NCBI GenBank assembly: GCA_945865365.1
Contig: CAMBDL010000009.1
Location: forward strand, 1-64,000
Reading direction: 5' to 3'
Length of the DNA stretch: 64,000 nt
Source: Streptomyces griseus
GTDB taxonomy: Bacteria > Actinomycetota > Actinomycetes > Nanopelagicales > Nanopelagicaceae
The translations under genes were made by a program, and so were the position numbers. The notes under the pieces are model-generated. The model saw nothing but the letters and a program-made list of their open reading frames with translations. It made no database searches and was not told where the DNA came from. Of the stretch, positions 46,731 to 55,913 are shown in pieces; position 1 is the stretch's first letter, and every line of letters begins with the position of its first letter.

Positions 46731-47957
46731 ATGAAGCGCTATCGGCAACTCTTTTCAATTCCTAATGTCTGGGTCCTGGTGCTTGCCGCTTTCCCAGCGC
46801 GGGTTGCATATGGAATGGTTGGATTGTCCCTCTTTTTCAAGACACAACAAGAAACGGGCTCTATCGCAATAGCTGGCCTAGTAATTGGAGCCAACTCATT
46901 GGCCGGCTCATTTACTGCAGGAATCCGCGGTTCGGTGATCGACAGGTATGGCCAAAAGTGGCCGCTTCGAATTCTAGTCCCTGCCTATGCAACGATGATG
47001 ATTGTTGTTAACACTTCGCACTCATCACATGTCATTGTTGCAATGGCAATCATCATGGGGCTCACTGCGCCACCAATTAATCTTTCGGTACGCCCTCTTT
47101 GGAAGACAATTGTTCCCGCTGATTTTTTACGCACGGCTTATGCAGTTGATTCATCGGTCATGAATACGGCTGGAGTCATAGGCCCTGTTATCGCAACGTC
47201 TCTCGCACTTTCCTCGCACCGGAGCAGTCCACTAATTACAGCAGCTATTTTGATGTGCATTGGTGGTGGCGCACTTGCAATTGCCCCTGTATCGCGAGAT
47301 TGGAAGCCGGAGAAGAAAGAAAAAGACGCTGGCTCATTGTGGAAGAATCCGGCACTGCGGTTGATGATGCTTGAAGGATCTTTCATTGGCTTTGGCTGGG
47401 GACTCTTTGATGTTGCCGTTCCCGCTTTTGCAACGATAGAAAATGTTGCTCACCGTACAGCATGGGTCTTTGCTGCAATGGGAATCTCCAGCATTATCGG
47501 CGGTTTAGTTGCCGGCCTGATTTCAAAGCGTACATCTTCTTTAAGCGCACTGCGACGCACTTACTTCATCTGGTTTCTTGTCGCGATACCCATGGCATTT
47601 ACATATCCAGGCTGGTCTATGGCAATTGCTGGCGCCTGTTTAGGTTTCGCTGGCGGCGCAATTCAAGTTTTTTACTGGGAAGTTATGGAGGCGGTTCGAC
47701 CAAAAGGTTCGGCAGTATCCTACATGGCGTGGTTATGGACAGTAGAGGGAAGCGTGATGTCACTTGGCGCAGCAGTGGGTGGCATTCTCTCAGAGAATAT
47801 CTCACCACAATTCTGTCTAGCGTTAACAGCGGTTTCAATTGGTTTAGGAAACATCGTATTGACCATCGGTAAAAAACGTTTAATTGCCGCTAATCGAATA
47901 CCAACAGAGGAGGAAGATACTGCAGCTATGGAAGGTAACGCCCCTACAACAACTTAA
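46731..47957 (+). CDS. Major facilitator superfamily transporter
   Basis: A 408-residue membrane protein with about twelve hydrophobic helices and a charged central loop (SRDWKPEKKEKD, near residue 192). The inter-helix 2-3 loop has RGSVIDRYGQKWPLR, a variant of the MFS GxxxDRxGRR motif. Proteins of this group are usually annotated as efflux permeases, but no substrate can be assigned. It is isolated on the plus strand between rpsA and polA and overlaps the convergent polA stop by 4 nt. Confidence 0.82.
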   Translation: MKRYRQLFSIPNVWVLVLAAFPARVAYGMVGLSLFFKTQQETGSIAIAGLVIGANSLAGSFTAGIRGSVIDRYGQKWPLRILVPAYATMMIVVNTSHSSHVIVAMAIIMGLTAPPINLSVRPLWKTIVPADFLRTAYAVDSSVMNTAGVIGPVIATSLALSSHRSSPLITAAILMCIGGGALAIAPVSRDWKPEKKEKDAGSLWKNPALRLMMLEGSFIGFGWGLFDVAVPAFATIENVAHRTAWVFAAMGISSIIGGLVAGLISKRTSSLSALRRTYFIWFLVAIPMAFTYPGWSMAIAGACLGFAGGAIQVFYWEVMEAVRPKGSAVSYMAWLWTVEGSVMSLGAAVGGILSENISPQFCLALTAVSIGLGNIVLTIGKKRLIAANRIPTEEEDTAAMEGNAPTTT

Positions 47958-50542
47958 TGCGCAGCCTCATGCCACGTTAAACCAAGTCCTGCGCTGACAT
48001 CTAAAGGTGCACGCAGAGGATAAGCCGCACCCATTTCACGCTTGACTAGTTCAGTTATCTCAACTTCTTCACCCTTAACTACCTCAACAATTAGTTCGTC
48101 GTGAATCTGTAAGAGTAATCGAGACTTATATCCACCCTTAGCTATAGCACGGTCTACATTGAGCATTGCCATTTTTATTATGTCGGCGGCCGAGCCTTGA
48201 ATCGGAGCATTCAACGCCATACGTTCGGCAACTTCGCGGCGCATTCGATTATCACTCATTAAATCAGGTAAATATCGGCGACGCCCCATGATCGTCTCGG
48301 TGTATCCAACTTTTCGAGCATCCTCAACTACCGTCTTTAAATAATCTCGAATTCCACCAAAGCGCTGGAAGTACGTATCCATTAAACCCTGCGCTTGACT
48401 TGGACTGATATCTAACTGCGCCGAGAGGCCGTAGGAAGACAGGCCATACGCAAGACCATACGACATCGCCTTAATCTGTCGACGCATCTCTGAATCAACA
48501 TCATGGGCTTTGATGCCAAAAATCACTGCTGCAATCGTTGCATGTAAATCTTCACCGGATTCAAAGGCAGAAAGTAGTTTTTCATCATTAGAAAGGTGCG
48601 CCATAATGCGCATTTCAATCTGACTGTAATCAGCAGTTAATAAACCGACATAACCCTTGCCAGCAATAAAAGCATTTCGAATCGTGCGACCCTCTTCGGT
48701 ACGCACTGGAATATTTTGAAGATTTGGCCCAGTTGAGGATAAACGTCCGGTGGCTGCAACGGTCTGCTGAAAATGCGTGTGAATCCGAGCATCAGGTGCG
48801 ATCTCATTGATCAATCCCTCAACAGTTGAACTGAGTTTCTTGGTCTCGCGAATTCGTAATAGATGAGTAAGAAGTGGATGACCCGTTTTCTCACGCAGCC
48901 AATCTAAACTCTCAGCATCAGTTGTAAAGCCGGTCTTAATCTTCTTCGTCTTCGGCAACTTAAGTTCATCAAAGAGAACTACCTGTAACTGTTTTGGCGA
49001 TGCCACGTTGAATTCATGGCCAACACAGTTATGAGCAGCTTTGGTCTCCCGTGTCACTTCACCCTCAAAAAAAGCAAAGAGTTTTTCTAACTCTTTTCGG
49101 TTCACAGCTACGCCAATATTTTCCATACGGGCTAACAGCTCTGCGATTGGCAGCTCCATTGATGTAAAAAGCTCGTAGAGATTGCGCTCCTTTAACTCGC
49201 GAGTCACTGAATCCCTAAGTGAGAAAAGCACCCGTGCAGAGGTGAGTAACTCTTGCTCTGGTGAAGATGTACTGATTGTAGAACCATCACCCCATCGCTC
49301 TTGAATATCGGTGAGCTCTAATGATCGTGTTCCAGGGTTTACTAAGTAGGCCGCAATGGCTGTATCGAACTCAACTCCACTCATGGCATTCACGCGAGCG
49401 AGAGATTTAGCGTCATGCACAATCTTTTTGACTTTAGGGTTAGAAGCCCAATCCCCCATGGTGGATTCATGCACAAGAAAAATATCCTCCGGCGAGAAAG
49501 CCACGGCATAGCGATTGAGTTTTTCTTCAAGAAGCGAAAAGCTAATCGCAATTTCCCCCGAGTGTCCTGCTATTCGTTTTGAGGCTGCATCAGCCGTGAT
49601 AGCACCTTCATGAATATTTTCTGCAAATAAAGTGAACTCTGGTGATGAAAAAGAAGACTGCGCAGCCTTTACAAGAATTGGCTTCATGCGATCTTTTAAC
49701 GTCTTAAACTCTAAAACTTCGAAAAGTGGGTTTGTTTGTAATTCATCTACGCCGACCCATTCAAGGGCATCTATAGATAGGTCAAGGGGAACATCATCGA
49801 CTAATTTAGTTAGTTCGCTATTTTGAATCACGCTGTCAATTGAGTCGCGCAGTGATTGTCCAACTTTGCCGGCTAACTTATCGACGTTGGCTAGAAGCTC
49901 CTTAAGCGAACCGTATTCCACAATCCATTTAGCGGCAGTCTTTTCTCCAACACCCGGAACTGATGGCAGGTTATCGCTCGGGTCACCGCGCAAAGCTGCA
50001 AAATCTGGGTACTGCGCCGGTGACATTCCATACTTTTCCTGGACTGCATCCGGGGTCATGCGTGCCAAATCACTGACGCCGCGCTTTGGATATAGAACGG
50101 TTGTCTTTTCATTAACCAACTGAAAAGAGTCGCGATCTCCAGTACAAATAAGCACCTCAGCGCCTTCGCGCTCGGCCTGCTTAGCAATTGTTGCCAAAAT
50201 ATCGTCGGCCTCAAAACCCTCAACTTCAAACTGGGATATTCCAAATGCGCTCACAAGATCGTGTAAATAGCTCATCTGTGAACGGAATTCATCGGGTGTC
50301 TTGCTTCTATTAGCCTTGTAGTCGGGGAAGATTTGCGACCTAAAGGTTTTACGTGATACATCGAAGGCCACTGCAACGTGCGTAGGTTTCTCAGCTGTGA
50401 GAAGTGATAACAGCATCGTTGCAAAGCCATAGATTGCATTGGTGTGTTGGCCCGAGGCGGTCGTGAAGTTTTCTGCCGGAAGGGCGTAGAAAGCGCGATA
50501 TGCCATTGAGTGCCCATCGATAAGTAATAGGCGTTTGCTCAT
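47954..50542 (-). CDS. polA: DNA polymerase I
   Basis: Fills gaps in repair and removes RNA primers. The 862-residue protein (ATG at 50542; a GTG lies two codons earlier) has an N-terminal 5'-nuclease domain (LLIDGHSMAYRAFYALP; ICTGDRDSFQLV), a degenerate 3'-5' exonuclease domain without the DxE motif, and the polymerase domain with motif A TADYSQIEMRIMAHL, the O-helix KAMSYGLAYGLSSYG and motif C IHDELIVEV. The O-helix Tyr takes the place of E. coli Phe762, as in other Actinobacteria. A leaderless -10 lies 6 nt upstream. Confidence 0.96.
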   Translation of the reverse strand: MSKRLLLIDGHSMAYRAFYALPAENFTTASGQHTNAIYGFATMLLSLLTAEKPTHVAVAFDVSRKTFRSQIFPDYKANRSKTPDEFRSQMSYLHDLVSAFGISQFEVEGFEADDILATIAKQAEREGAEVLICTGDRDSFQLVNEKTTVLYPKRGVSDLARMTPDAVQEKYGMSPAQYPDFAALRGDPSDNLPSVPGVGEKTAAKWIVEYGSLKELLANVDKLAGKVGQSLRDSIDSVIQNSELTKLVDDVPLDLSIDALEWVGVDELQTNPLFEVLEFKTLKDRMKPILVKAAQSSFSSPEFTLFAENIHEGAITADAASKRIAGHSGEIAISFSLLEEKLNRYAVAFSPEDIFLVHESTMGDWASNPKVKKIVHDAKSLARVNAMSGVEFDTAIAAYLVNPGTRSLELTDIQERWGDGSTISTSSPEQELLTSARVLFSLRDSVTRELKERNLYELFTSMELPIAELLARMENIGVAVNRKELEKLFAFFEGEVTRETKAAHNCVGHEFNVASPKQLQVVLFDELKLPKTKKIKTGFTTDAESLDWLREKTGHPLLTHLLRIRETKKLSSTVEGLINEIAPDARIHTHFQQTVAATGRLSSTGPNLQNIPVRTEEGRTIRNAFIAGKGYVGLLTADYSQIEMRIMAHLSNDEKLLSAFESGEDLHATIAAVIFGIKAHDVDSEMRRQIKAMSYGLAYGLSSYGLSAQLDISPSQAQGLMDTYFQRFGGIRDYLKTVVEDARKVGYTETIMGRRRYLPDLMSDNRMRREVAERMALNAPIQGSAADIIKMAMLNVDRAIAKGGYKSRLLLQIHDELIVEVVKGEEVEITELVKREMGAAYPLRAPLDVSAGLGLTWHEAAH

Positions 50543-50548
50543 GGGCAC

Positions 50549-50570
50549 ATCTTAGGTTGCCCACTAGAAT
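50549..50570. promoter_or_regulatory. Divergent polA / thioesterase promoter pair
   Basis: Minus-strand TAAGAT (50549-50554) ends 6 nt before the polA ATG, and plus-strand TAGAAT (50565-50570) ends 7 nt before the thioesterase ATG. The two genes are only 35 bp apart, so each polymerase would cover the other's start site. Confidence 0.55.
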
Positions 50571-50577
50571 ACGTGGC

Positions 50578-50991
50578 ATGATCAATGAAGAGTTTCTAAA
50601 GTTTTATAAAGAGCGCGCAAGTGGTGCTCTCGATCAAAAAATGGGCATTGTTATTACAGAAGCGCAGGAAGGTCGCATAGTCGCAACCATGCCCGTGGAT
50701 GGCAATACGCAACCTATGGGTCTTTTACATGGTGGAGCCAATGTCGTTCTTGCTGAGAGTTTAGGTTCAATTGGAACCTCTTTACATGCCGGCCCCACGC
50801 GCAAGATTGTGGGCGTCGACATCAATGCGACGCATCATAAATCGGCTACGACAGGAGTTGTTACTGGCGTTGCTACCGCGATCTCTTTGGGTAAAACACT
50901 CTGCAGTTGGGAGATTATTATTACAAATGAACAAGGGGAACGCACATGTACTGCACGTATTACTTGTTTAATCTTGGCTGAAAGAGCATAG
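50578..50991 (+). CDS. Hotdog-fold acyl-CoA thioesterase (PaaI/MenI-like)
   Basis: A 137-residue single hotdog domain. GLLHGGANVVLAESLGS has the HGG and downstream catalytic Glu of the PaaI/YdiI/MenI group, which hydrolyse aromatic or short acyl-CoA thioesters such as 1,4-dihydroxy-2-naphthoyl-CoA. The natural substrate is uncertain. The start at 50578 is leaderless; the frame opens 21 nt earlier but inside the promoter. Divergent from polA, as in other Actinobacteria, and convergent with the liv operon. Confidence 0.88.
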   Translation: MINEEFLKFYKERASGALDQKMGIVITEAQEGRIVATMPVDGNTQPMGLLHGGANVVLAESLGSIGTSLHAGPTRKIVGVDINATHHKSATTGVVTGVATAISLGKTLCSWEIIITNEQGERTCTARITCLILAERA

Positions 50992-51023
50992 GCCCTTATG
51001 CAGAGATACCTAGCTGCAAAACG

Positions 51024-51746
51024 TTAAGAGTGCGCGCCAGTTCCTAAGTAGGCCTCACGTACTGCTGGATCATTGAGCAAGTCCGCAGCAACCGCCTCTT
51101 TAACCACGTTTCCAGTCTCCAAAATATAGGCACGATGTGCGCGCTGCAACGCTTGCTGGGCATTTTGCTCAACCAACAAAATCGTCACACCTGTCTTATT
51201 GATTTGCGTAATGATGCGAAAGATATTGGCAATCATTTGAGGTGCAAGACCCATAGATGGCTCGTCGAGCAGTAGCACCTTAGGTCGGGCCATCAGCGCG
51301 CGACCAATAGCTAACATCTGCTGCTCTCCCCCAGATAGTGTGCCCCCGGCTTGAGCTGTGCGCTCCTTCAGGCGTGGAAAGAGTTCATAGATTTTATCGA
51401 GATCTTCATTCATCTCCTGGCGACGGTTTTTGCGGTGAAACTTTCCCATCTCAAGATTTTCTAGCACGCTCATTCCAGGAAAGATTCCGCGACCTTCTGG
51501 AGCCTGTGAGATTCCAAGATCCACTCGCTCATGTGCCGGGAGCTTAGAGATATCGTGACCATCAAAGATAATCTGACCACTAGAGACTTTGCGAAGGCCT
51601 GAGATAGTTTTTAGGGTAGTCGTTTTACCGGCGCCATTGGCGCCAATCAAGGTAACAATCTCACCTTCATTGACTACAACAGAGATTCCTTTGATCGCTT
51701 CGATCTTTCCGTAGTGAACATGAAGATCTTTAATTTCAAGACGCAT
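51024..51746 (-). CDS. livF: Branched-chain amino acid ABC transporter ATPase LivF
   Basis: One of two ATPases driving the LIV-type importer in the cytoplasmic membrane. The 240-residue protein has Walker A GANGAGKTT, signature LSGGEQQML and Walker B VLLLDEPSMGLAP. LivF is separated from LivG by its short size and the APEGRGIFPGMSVLENL segment. It is the last gene of livJHMGF, overlapping livG by 11 nt, and converges with the thioesterase gene. Confidence 0.94.
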   Translation of the reverse strand: MRLEIKDLHVHYGKIEAIKGISVVVNEGEIVTLIGANGAGKTTTLKTISGLRKVSSGQIIFDGHDISKLPAHERVDLGISQAPEGRGIFPGMSVLENLEMGKFHRKNRRQEMNEDLDKIYELFPRLKERTAQAGGTLSGGEQQMLAIGRALMARPKVLLLDEPSMGLAPQMIANIFRIITQINKTGVTILLVEQNAQQALQRAHRAYILETGNVVKEAVAADLLNDPAVREAYLGTGAHS

Positions 51747-52512
51747 CTGCAGGTACTCCTAAATAGGCCTCAATAACCTTGGGATCATTTTGAACTTTAC
51801 TTGGCAAGTCATCGGCGATTTTTATGCCGAAATCCAAAACCACAACGCGATCTGAGATTCCCATAATGAGGGACATGTCATGCTCAATAAGCAAAACCGT
51901 ATATCCCGCATCGCGAATCTTTTTGATTAGCTGTGCCAGCTCAACTTTTTCCGCTGGATTAAAACCAGCGGCTGGCTCATCAAGAAGCAGAAGCTGTGGA
52001 GAAGTTCCCATGGCACGAGCAATCTCTAGGCGACGCTGAACTCCATATGGAAGATTCTTTGCCAGACGATCTGAATATTCATCAATTCCAATAAATGTAA
52101 GAATCTCCAGGGCACGCTCTCGATTTTCCTTTTCTTCTCGCCGCGCGCGGGGCAAGCCAAGGAGAGCTCCGATTACACCGCTCTTCTTGTGCACATCGGT
52201 TGCAGTGATAACGTTCTCAAGGGTTGTCATGTCACCCCATAAACGAATATTTTGAAAAGTACGGGCAATTCCAAGTTGAGTTATCTGAAAACGCTTTTGA
52301 TTCTTAAGGGCGATGCCGTCAAAGGTGATGGAGCCACTCGTTGGCTTATAAACACCTGTAATGACATTAAATACTGTGGTTTTACCGGCACCATTAGGAC
52401 CAATTAGGGCGAGAATCTCCCCCTTTTTTACCTCTAGATTGACTTCACCTAGTGCTGTTACTCCACCAAACTTCATAGTGAGATTGTGTATTGAAAGAAG
52501 TATCTCTGACAT
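51736..52512 (-). CDS. livG: Branched-chain amino acid ABC transporter ATPase LivG
   Basis: Second ATPase of the importer. The 258-residue protein has Walker [10 protein letters not shown], the LivG insertion [16 protein letters not shown], a Pro/Tyr variant signature ([16 protein letters not shown]) and Walker [14 protein letters not shown], all typical of LivG. It begins immediately after livM stops and overlaps livF. The substrate may be leucine, isoleucine and valine, but LIV-type systems also move amides and other amino acids. Confidence 0.94.
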   Translation of the reverse strand: MSEILLSIHNLTMKFGGVTALGEVNLEVKKGEILALIGPNGAGKTTVFNVITGVYKPTSGSITFDGIALKNQKRFQITQLGIARTFQNIRLWGDMTTLENVITATDVHKKSGVIGALLGLPRARREEKENRERALEILTFIGIDEYSDRLAKNLPYGVQRRLEIARAMGTSPQLLLLDEPAAGFNPAEKVELAQLIKKIRDAGYTVLLIEHDMSLIMGISDRVVVLDFGIKIADDLPSKVQNDPKVIEAYLGVPADAS

Positions 52513-53550
52513 TTAGGCGTTCACCTCTCGCTTTACTATCGCCTTTTCGCGCTTTTTGCGAGGAAGTAATCCATCCGGTCTAAAGTTCATAACTACGACC
52601 AAAATGGTTCCGAAAACTAAGAGGCGCGCATCGGAAATAAAACGAATACGGTCTGGCAGATAGCCAAGAATAGTTGCTCCTATCACTACTCCCCAAATAT
52701 TTCCGATTCCTCCAAATACCACACAAGAGAGAATAAGAATGGAGACGTTGAGGGTAAACATTTCAGGTGCAATAAAAAGATTCTTGGATGCATAGAGAAC
52801 ACCTGCGGCGCCGCCAACTGCTGCGCCCAAAGTGAAGGACCAAATCTTATATTTCAACGTTGGCACGCCCATGAGCTCAGCAGCGTCCTCATCTTGGCGA
52901 ATAGCTTCCCATGCCCGACCAGGGCGTCGAATGCTTAATCGACGAATCATCCAAATAGTCAGCAAAATCATAATAACGACTACCCAGAAAAAAACCTTCT
53001 GATCATCTAACTCGAATTTTAGTGGTCCTAAATCTGGCGGCATTGGAATATTTGCGATTCCATTTGGGCCTTTACTCCACGAAGAGTTAAGAAGAACGAG
53101 TCGAACGATTTCTCCAAAACCCAAAGTTACAATTGCTAAATAATCTCCGCGCAAGCGCAAAGTTGGAAGTCCGAGCAACACGCCCGCCAACATGGCAAAG
53201 CCAATACCAAAGGGCATGATCTCCCATGTATTTAGCCCTGTGTGCGTACCCATTAGCGCCATTGTGTAGGCACCGATTGCGAAGAAGGCTACATAGCCAA
53301 GATCGAGCATGCCAGATTTTCCAACAACGATATTTAAACCCAACGCCATGAGAACAAAGACTCCTACTGGATAAACAAGCACAGCGTCATAAGCTGCAAT
53401 CGGAGTAGCTAGGAAACTGGCACCGGCAAAAGGAAGGAGGCTGACAAGAAAAATTGATGTCAGAGCAATAGCTATTCGCTGTGGACGAGTAGCACGCTCC
53501 CACATGCTTGCGCCCCAGTCGCGAAGATTGAAATAGTTACGCATTTTCAT
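52513..53550 (-). CDS. livM: Branched-chain amino acid permease LivM
   Basis: Membrane subunit of the importer, 345 residues from the ATG at 53550. It has an N-terminal basic stretch, about ten hydrophobic helices, and the LivM hallmark block ([19 protein letters not shown]) early on, followed by [17 protein letters not shown]. The cytoplasmic coupling loop [21 protein letters not shown] matches the family. Four nt after livH; the open frame to 53616 lies inside livH. Confidence 0.94.
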   Translation of the reverse strand: MKMRNYFNLRDWGASMWERATRPQRIAIALTSIFLVSLLPFAGASFLATPIAAYDAVLVYPVGVFVLMALGLNIVVGKSGMLDLGYVAFFAIGAYTMALMGTHTGLNTWEIMPFGIGFAMLAGVLLGLPTLRLRGDYLAIVTLGFGEIVRLVLLNSSWSKGPNGIANIPMPPDLGPLKFELDDQKVFFWVVVIMILLTIWMIRRLSIRRPGRAWEAIRQDEDAAELMGVPTLKYKIWSFTLGAAVGGAAGVLYASKNLFIAPEMFTLNVSILILSCVVFGGIGNIWGVVIGATILGYLPDRIRFISDARLLVFGTILVVVMNFRPDGLLPRKKREKAIVKREVNA

Positions 53551-53554
53551 AGTG

Positions 53555-54505
53555 TTATGCCCTCGTTTGCTGGACGGCTTCACCAAATAAGCCGTTGGGC
53601 TTAAAGAGAAGAACAAGAACTAGAACAATAAAGACTGTCACTGCTTTCCACTGTGTACCAAGAACCGCAGATGCATACACTTCTAACAAGCCAAGTGTGA
53701 GTCCACCAAAAAAGGCACCTCGAATATTTCCGATTCCACCAAGCACTGCTGCAGTAAATGCAGCCATTCCCATGGTGAAACCAATATTGAATTTGGTGTA
53801 TTCAAAGACTGTCACATAAAAGAATCCGGCCGCTCCAGTTGCAAGTCCACCCACGAGGAAAGTCGTAGTTATCACTCGATTAAGATTGACACCCATGAGC
53901 TTTGCTGCATCCTCGTTTTGAGATACGGCTCGAATAGCTTTACCCATTCGAGATAATTTAATAAAGCGCTCAAGAATAAAATAAATTACTGCTGCCGCTA
54001 TAATTGTAACGATCGTATCAAGGCGAATATTAGCGCCCCACACCTCAGTAAGAATAATCTTTTCTAATACGCGAGGCGCTCCTACGGGGCGCGAGTCTGT
54101 CAGTAAGCGCATTAACTCCTGCAAAGCAATTGAAATTCCGATTGCTGAAATCAACGTTGCTAAGCGATTAGTGCCTTTGGCGCGTAATCGACGATAAGCA
54201 ACAAACTCAACGAAAACCGCGGTTAAGCCCGCCACTACCATTGACATTAGAAGGCTCGTAAGCAGCACGAGGGCGAGTTTGAATCCGGTAGCTGGTTCAG
54301 AGGTTTGGGTATAACTAAAAATGTCACGCGAAGTGATAACTGTTCCGAAAGTACCCCACATGAAAATCTCAGAGTTCGCAAAGTTAATCATGCGTAAAAC
54401 GCCGTAGACCATGGTGTAACCAAGTGAGATCAGAACGTAGATGAAGCCAAGGGCTACTCCTGCAATCGTGAGCGACCAGAACTGATCAATTAAAACTGCA
54501 AACAT
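53555..54505 (-). CDS. livH: Branched-chain amino acid permease LivH
   Basis: Second membrane subunit, 316 residues starting at the ATG at 54505 with a strong ribosome-binding site (AGAGGAG). It has about eight helices, with LivH motifs YTMVYGVLRMINFANSE near the N-terminus and the coupling loop GKAIRAVSQNEDAAKLMGV. The frame is open to 54550, but that extension carries no conserved residues. It follows livJ after a 138-nt gap holding a long hairpin. Confidence 0.94.
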   Translation of the reverse strand: MFAVLIDQFWSLTIAGVALGFIYVLISLGYTMVYGVLRMINFANSEIFMWGTFGTVITSRDIFSYTQTSEPATGFKLALVLLTSLLMSMVVAGLTAVFVEFVAYRRLRAKGTNRLATLISAIGISIALQELMRLLTDSRPVGAPRVLEKIILTEVWGANIRLDTIVTIIAAAVIYFILERFIKLSRMGKAIRAVSQNEDAAKLMGVNLNRVITTTFLVGGLATGAAGFFYVTVFEYTKFNIGFTMGMAAFTAAVLGGIGNIRGAFFGGLTLGLLEVYASAVLGTQWKAVTVFIVLVLVLLFKPNGLFGEAVQQTRA

Positions 54506-54563
54506 TGGTCTCCTCTGGGTGTTAAAACTTAGACGTAATGTACTGCACAAGTACGCAAGTGAT

Positions 54564-54603
54564 GGGTGCCTTGAAAATCTTCAAGAGATTCTTCAAGACA
54601 CCC
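54564..54603 (-). other. Long stem-loop between livJ and livH
   Basis: Minus-strand RNA can fold a 12-bp stem (GGGTGTCTTGAA with TTCAAGGCACCC, one G-U pair) topped, after one bulged G, by a 5-bp AATCT/AGATT stem with a CTTGA loop. No T-tract follows, so it is not a standard terminator. It probably protects or partly terminates livJ mRNA so that the binding protein outnumbers the permease. Confidence 0.7.
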
Positions 54604-54643
54604 ACCTACTCGTAATCGATAGCTCTAAATAACTATGTACTAG

Positions 54644-55792
54644 TTACTTAATGATACCCGTATTGACTAGAACGCCATCCTTTGTAGTAAAGCCAGCAAA
54701 TAGGCCGTATGAAATATCACCATTCTTATCAAACTTAATGGTATTTCCACTCACGCTCTTGCCGCTATAAGCCTTGACCCACTTGAGCATTGCTGCACGA
54801 GTAGTCTTTCCAGCTTTAATTCCCTCTAGGAGAATGTTTGCTGCGTCATATGACTCTACTGAGTACACGCCAGATGAGACACCCATCTGCTTCTTGAAAT
54901 CAGCTTCTAGCTTTGGGCTAATTCCAGCTAAGCCGCCTACACCAGTAATGCGTGAGCCTTCAGCTGCATTTCCTGCAAGCTTTGGGAACTCCTGGTTGAA
55001 GACTCCATCTCCACCAGCAAATATCGCTGTTGAACCTGAGTCACGAAGCTGCTTGATGAAGATTGCTGCCTGGCTGTAGTAACCAGTGTAGATAACAACA
55101 GTTGCGCCAGATGTCTTAATCTTTGCAATTGTTGGGGCGAAGTCAGTTGTTGTATTTGGAACTGAATCTGTTCCTACTACTGAAGCTCCTGAGACCTTCT
55201 TGAGACCACCAGTAACAAAGCCTGCCAATGGCACAGCGTATGCAGATTGATCATCAAAGATAAATACCTTTGCATTAGCTACGCCTTGTGTTGCGTACTT
55301 AGCCAAAGCTGGACCCTGGAGGTCATCTTTACCTACAACACGGTGGAAAACTGGTCCGCCGAAGTCAGGTGATGCTGGATCTGTTAGTGAAACACGAGTT
55401 GCAGATGGAGAGATAAGTACTAATCCACCCTTCTTGTAATAAGGAAGTGAGGCGATAGTTGCACCTGAGTAAGCAGGTCCTACAACACCCAGAATGTTCT
55501 TGTTATTACCAATTCCTGGAGCAACTGTTGATGCAACAGCTGGATCTCCTTGGTCATCAACAGATACAACCTTGATTGTGATGCCCTTGTTCTTTGCCAT
55601 GAAAAGCTTTGCAGCGTACTTAACTGCATTCTGCTCATCGATACCAGTTGAGGCTTCTCCACCAGAAAGTGGGCCTTGGTAGGCAATGTAGTAAGTCTTA
55701 TTGGCGGCAGTTGCTGTTGAAACTGAAGCTAAGCCAAATGCAAGGGCTGCAGCAGTAACAATGGCAAGACCTTGTTTGATCTTCTGATTCAT
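54644..55792 (-). CDS. livJ: Branched-chain amino acid ABC transporter substrate-binding protein
   Basis: Captures the substrate outside the membrane for LivHMGF. The 382-residue protein starts at the ATG at 55792 with AGGAAAGG upstream; an open frame to 55933 is non-conserved. A signal peptide (residues 1 to about 31, MNQKIKQGLAIV ... STATAANK) precedes a type I periplasmic-binding fold (GPLSGGEASTGIDEQNAVKY; VVGPAYSGATIASLPYY, in parts). There is no lipobox, and I find no cysteine at all in the protein, which is odd for a Gram-positive binding protein. It is the first gene of the liv operon. Confidence 0.92.
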   Translation of the reverse strand: MNQKIKQGLAIVTAAALAFGLASVSTATAANKTYYIAYQGPLSGGEASTGIDEQNAVKYAAKLFMAKNKGITIKVVSVDDQGDPAVASTVAPGIGNNKNILGVVGPAYSGATIASLPYYKKGGLVLISPSATRVSLTDPASPDFGGPVFHRVVGKDDLQGPALAKYATQGVANAKVFIFDDQSAYAVPLAGFVTGGLKKVSGASVVGTDSVPNTTTDFAPTIAKIKTSGATVVIYTGYYSQAAIFIKQLRDSGSTAIFAGGDGVFNQEFPKLAGNAAEGSRITGVGGLAGISPKLEADFKKQMGVSSGVYSVESYDAANILLEGIKAGKTTRAAMLKWVKAYSGKSVSGNTIKFDKNGDISYGLFAGFTTKDGVLVNTGIIK

Positions 55793-55913
55793 GTAATGCC
55801 TTTCCTGTTCTTGTCGTCCCGGGACAGGGAGGAGTTGAGGGTAACGGTAAATACCACCTCTTAACAAGGCGAAGCAAGCGTGAAATATCTTAAACTCCCC
55901 ATAGATTGCGGGC

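Noticed and set aside
55793-55913. Canonical ANTAR-target double hairpin or amino-acid riboswitch in the livJ leader
   Set aside because: I looked for paired stems with six-base loops having A1 and G4 and found none; the small repeats present are too weak to call.
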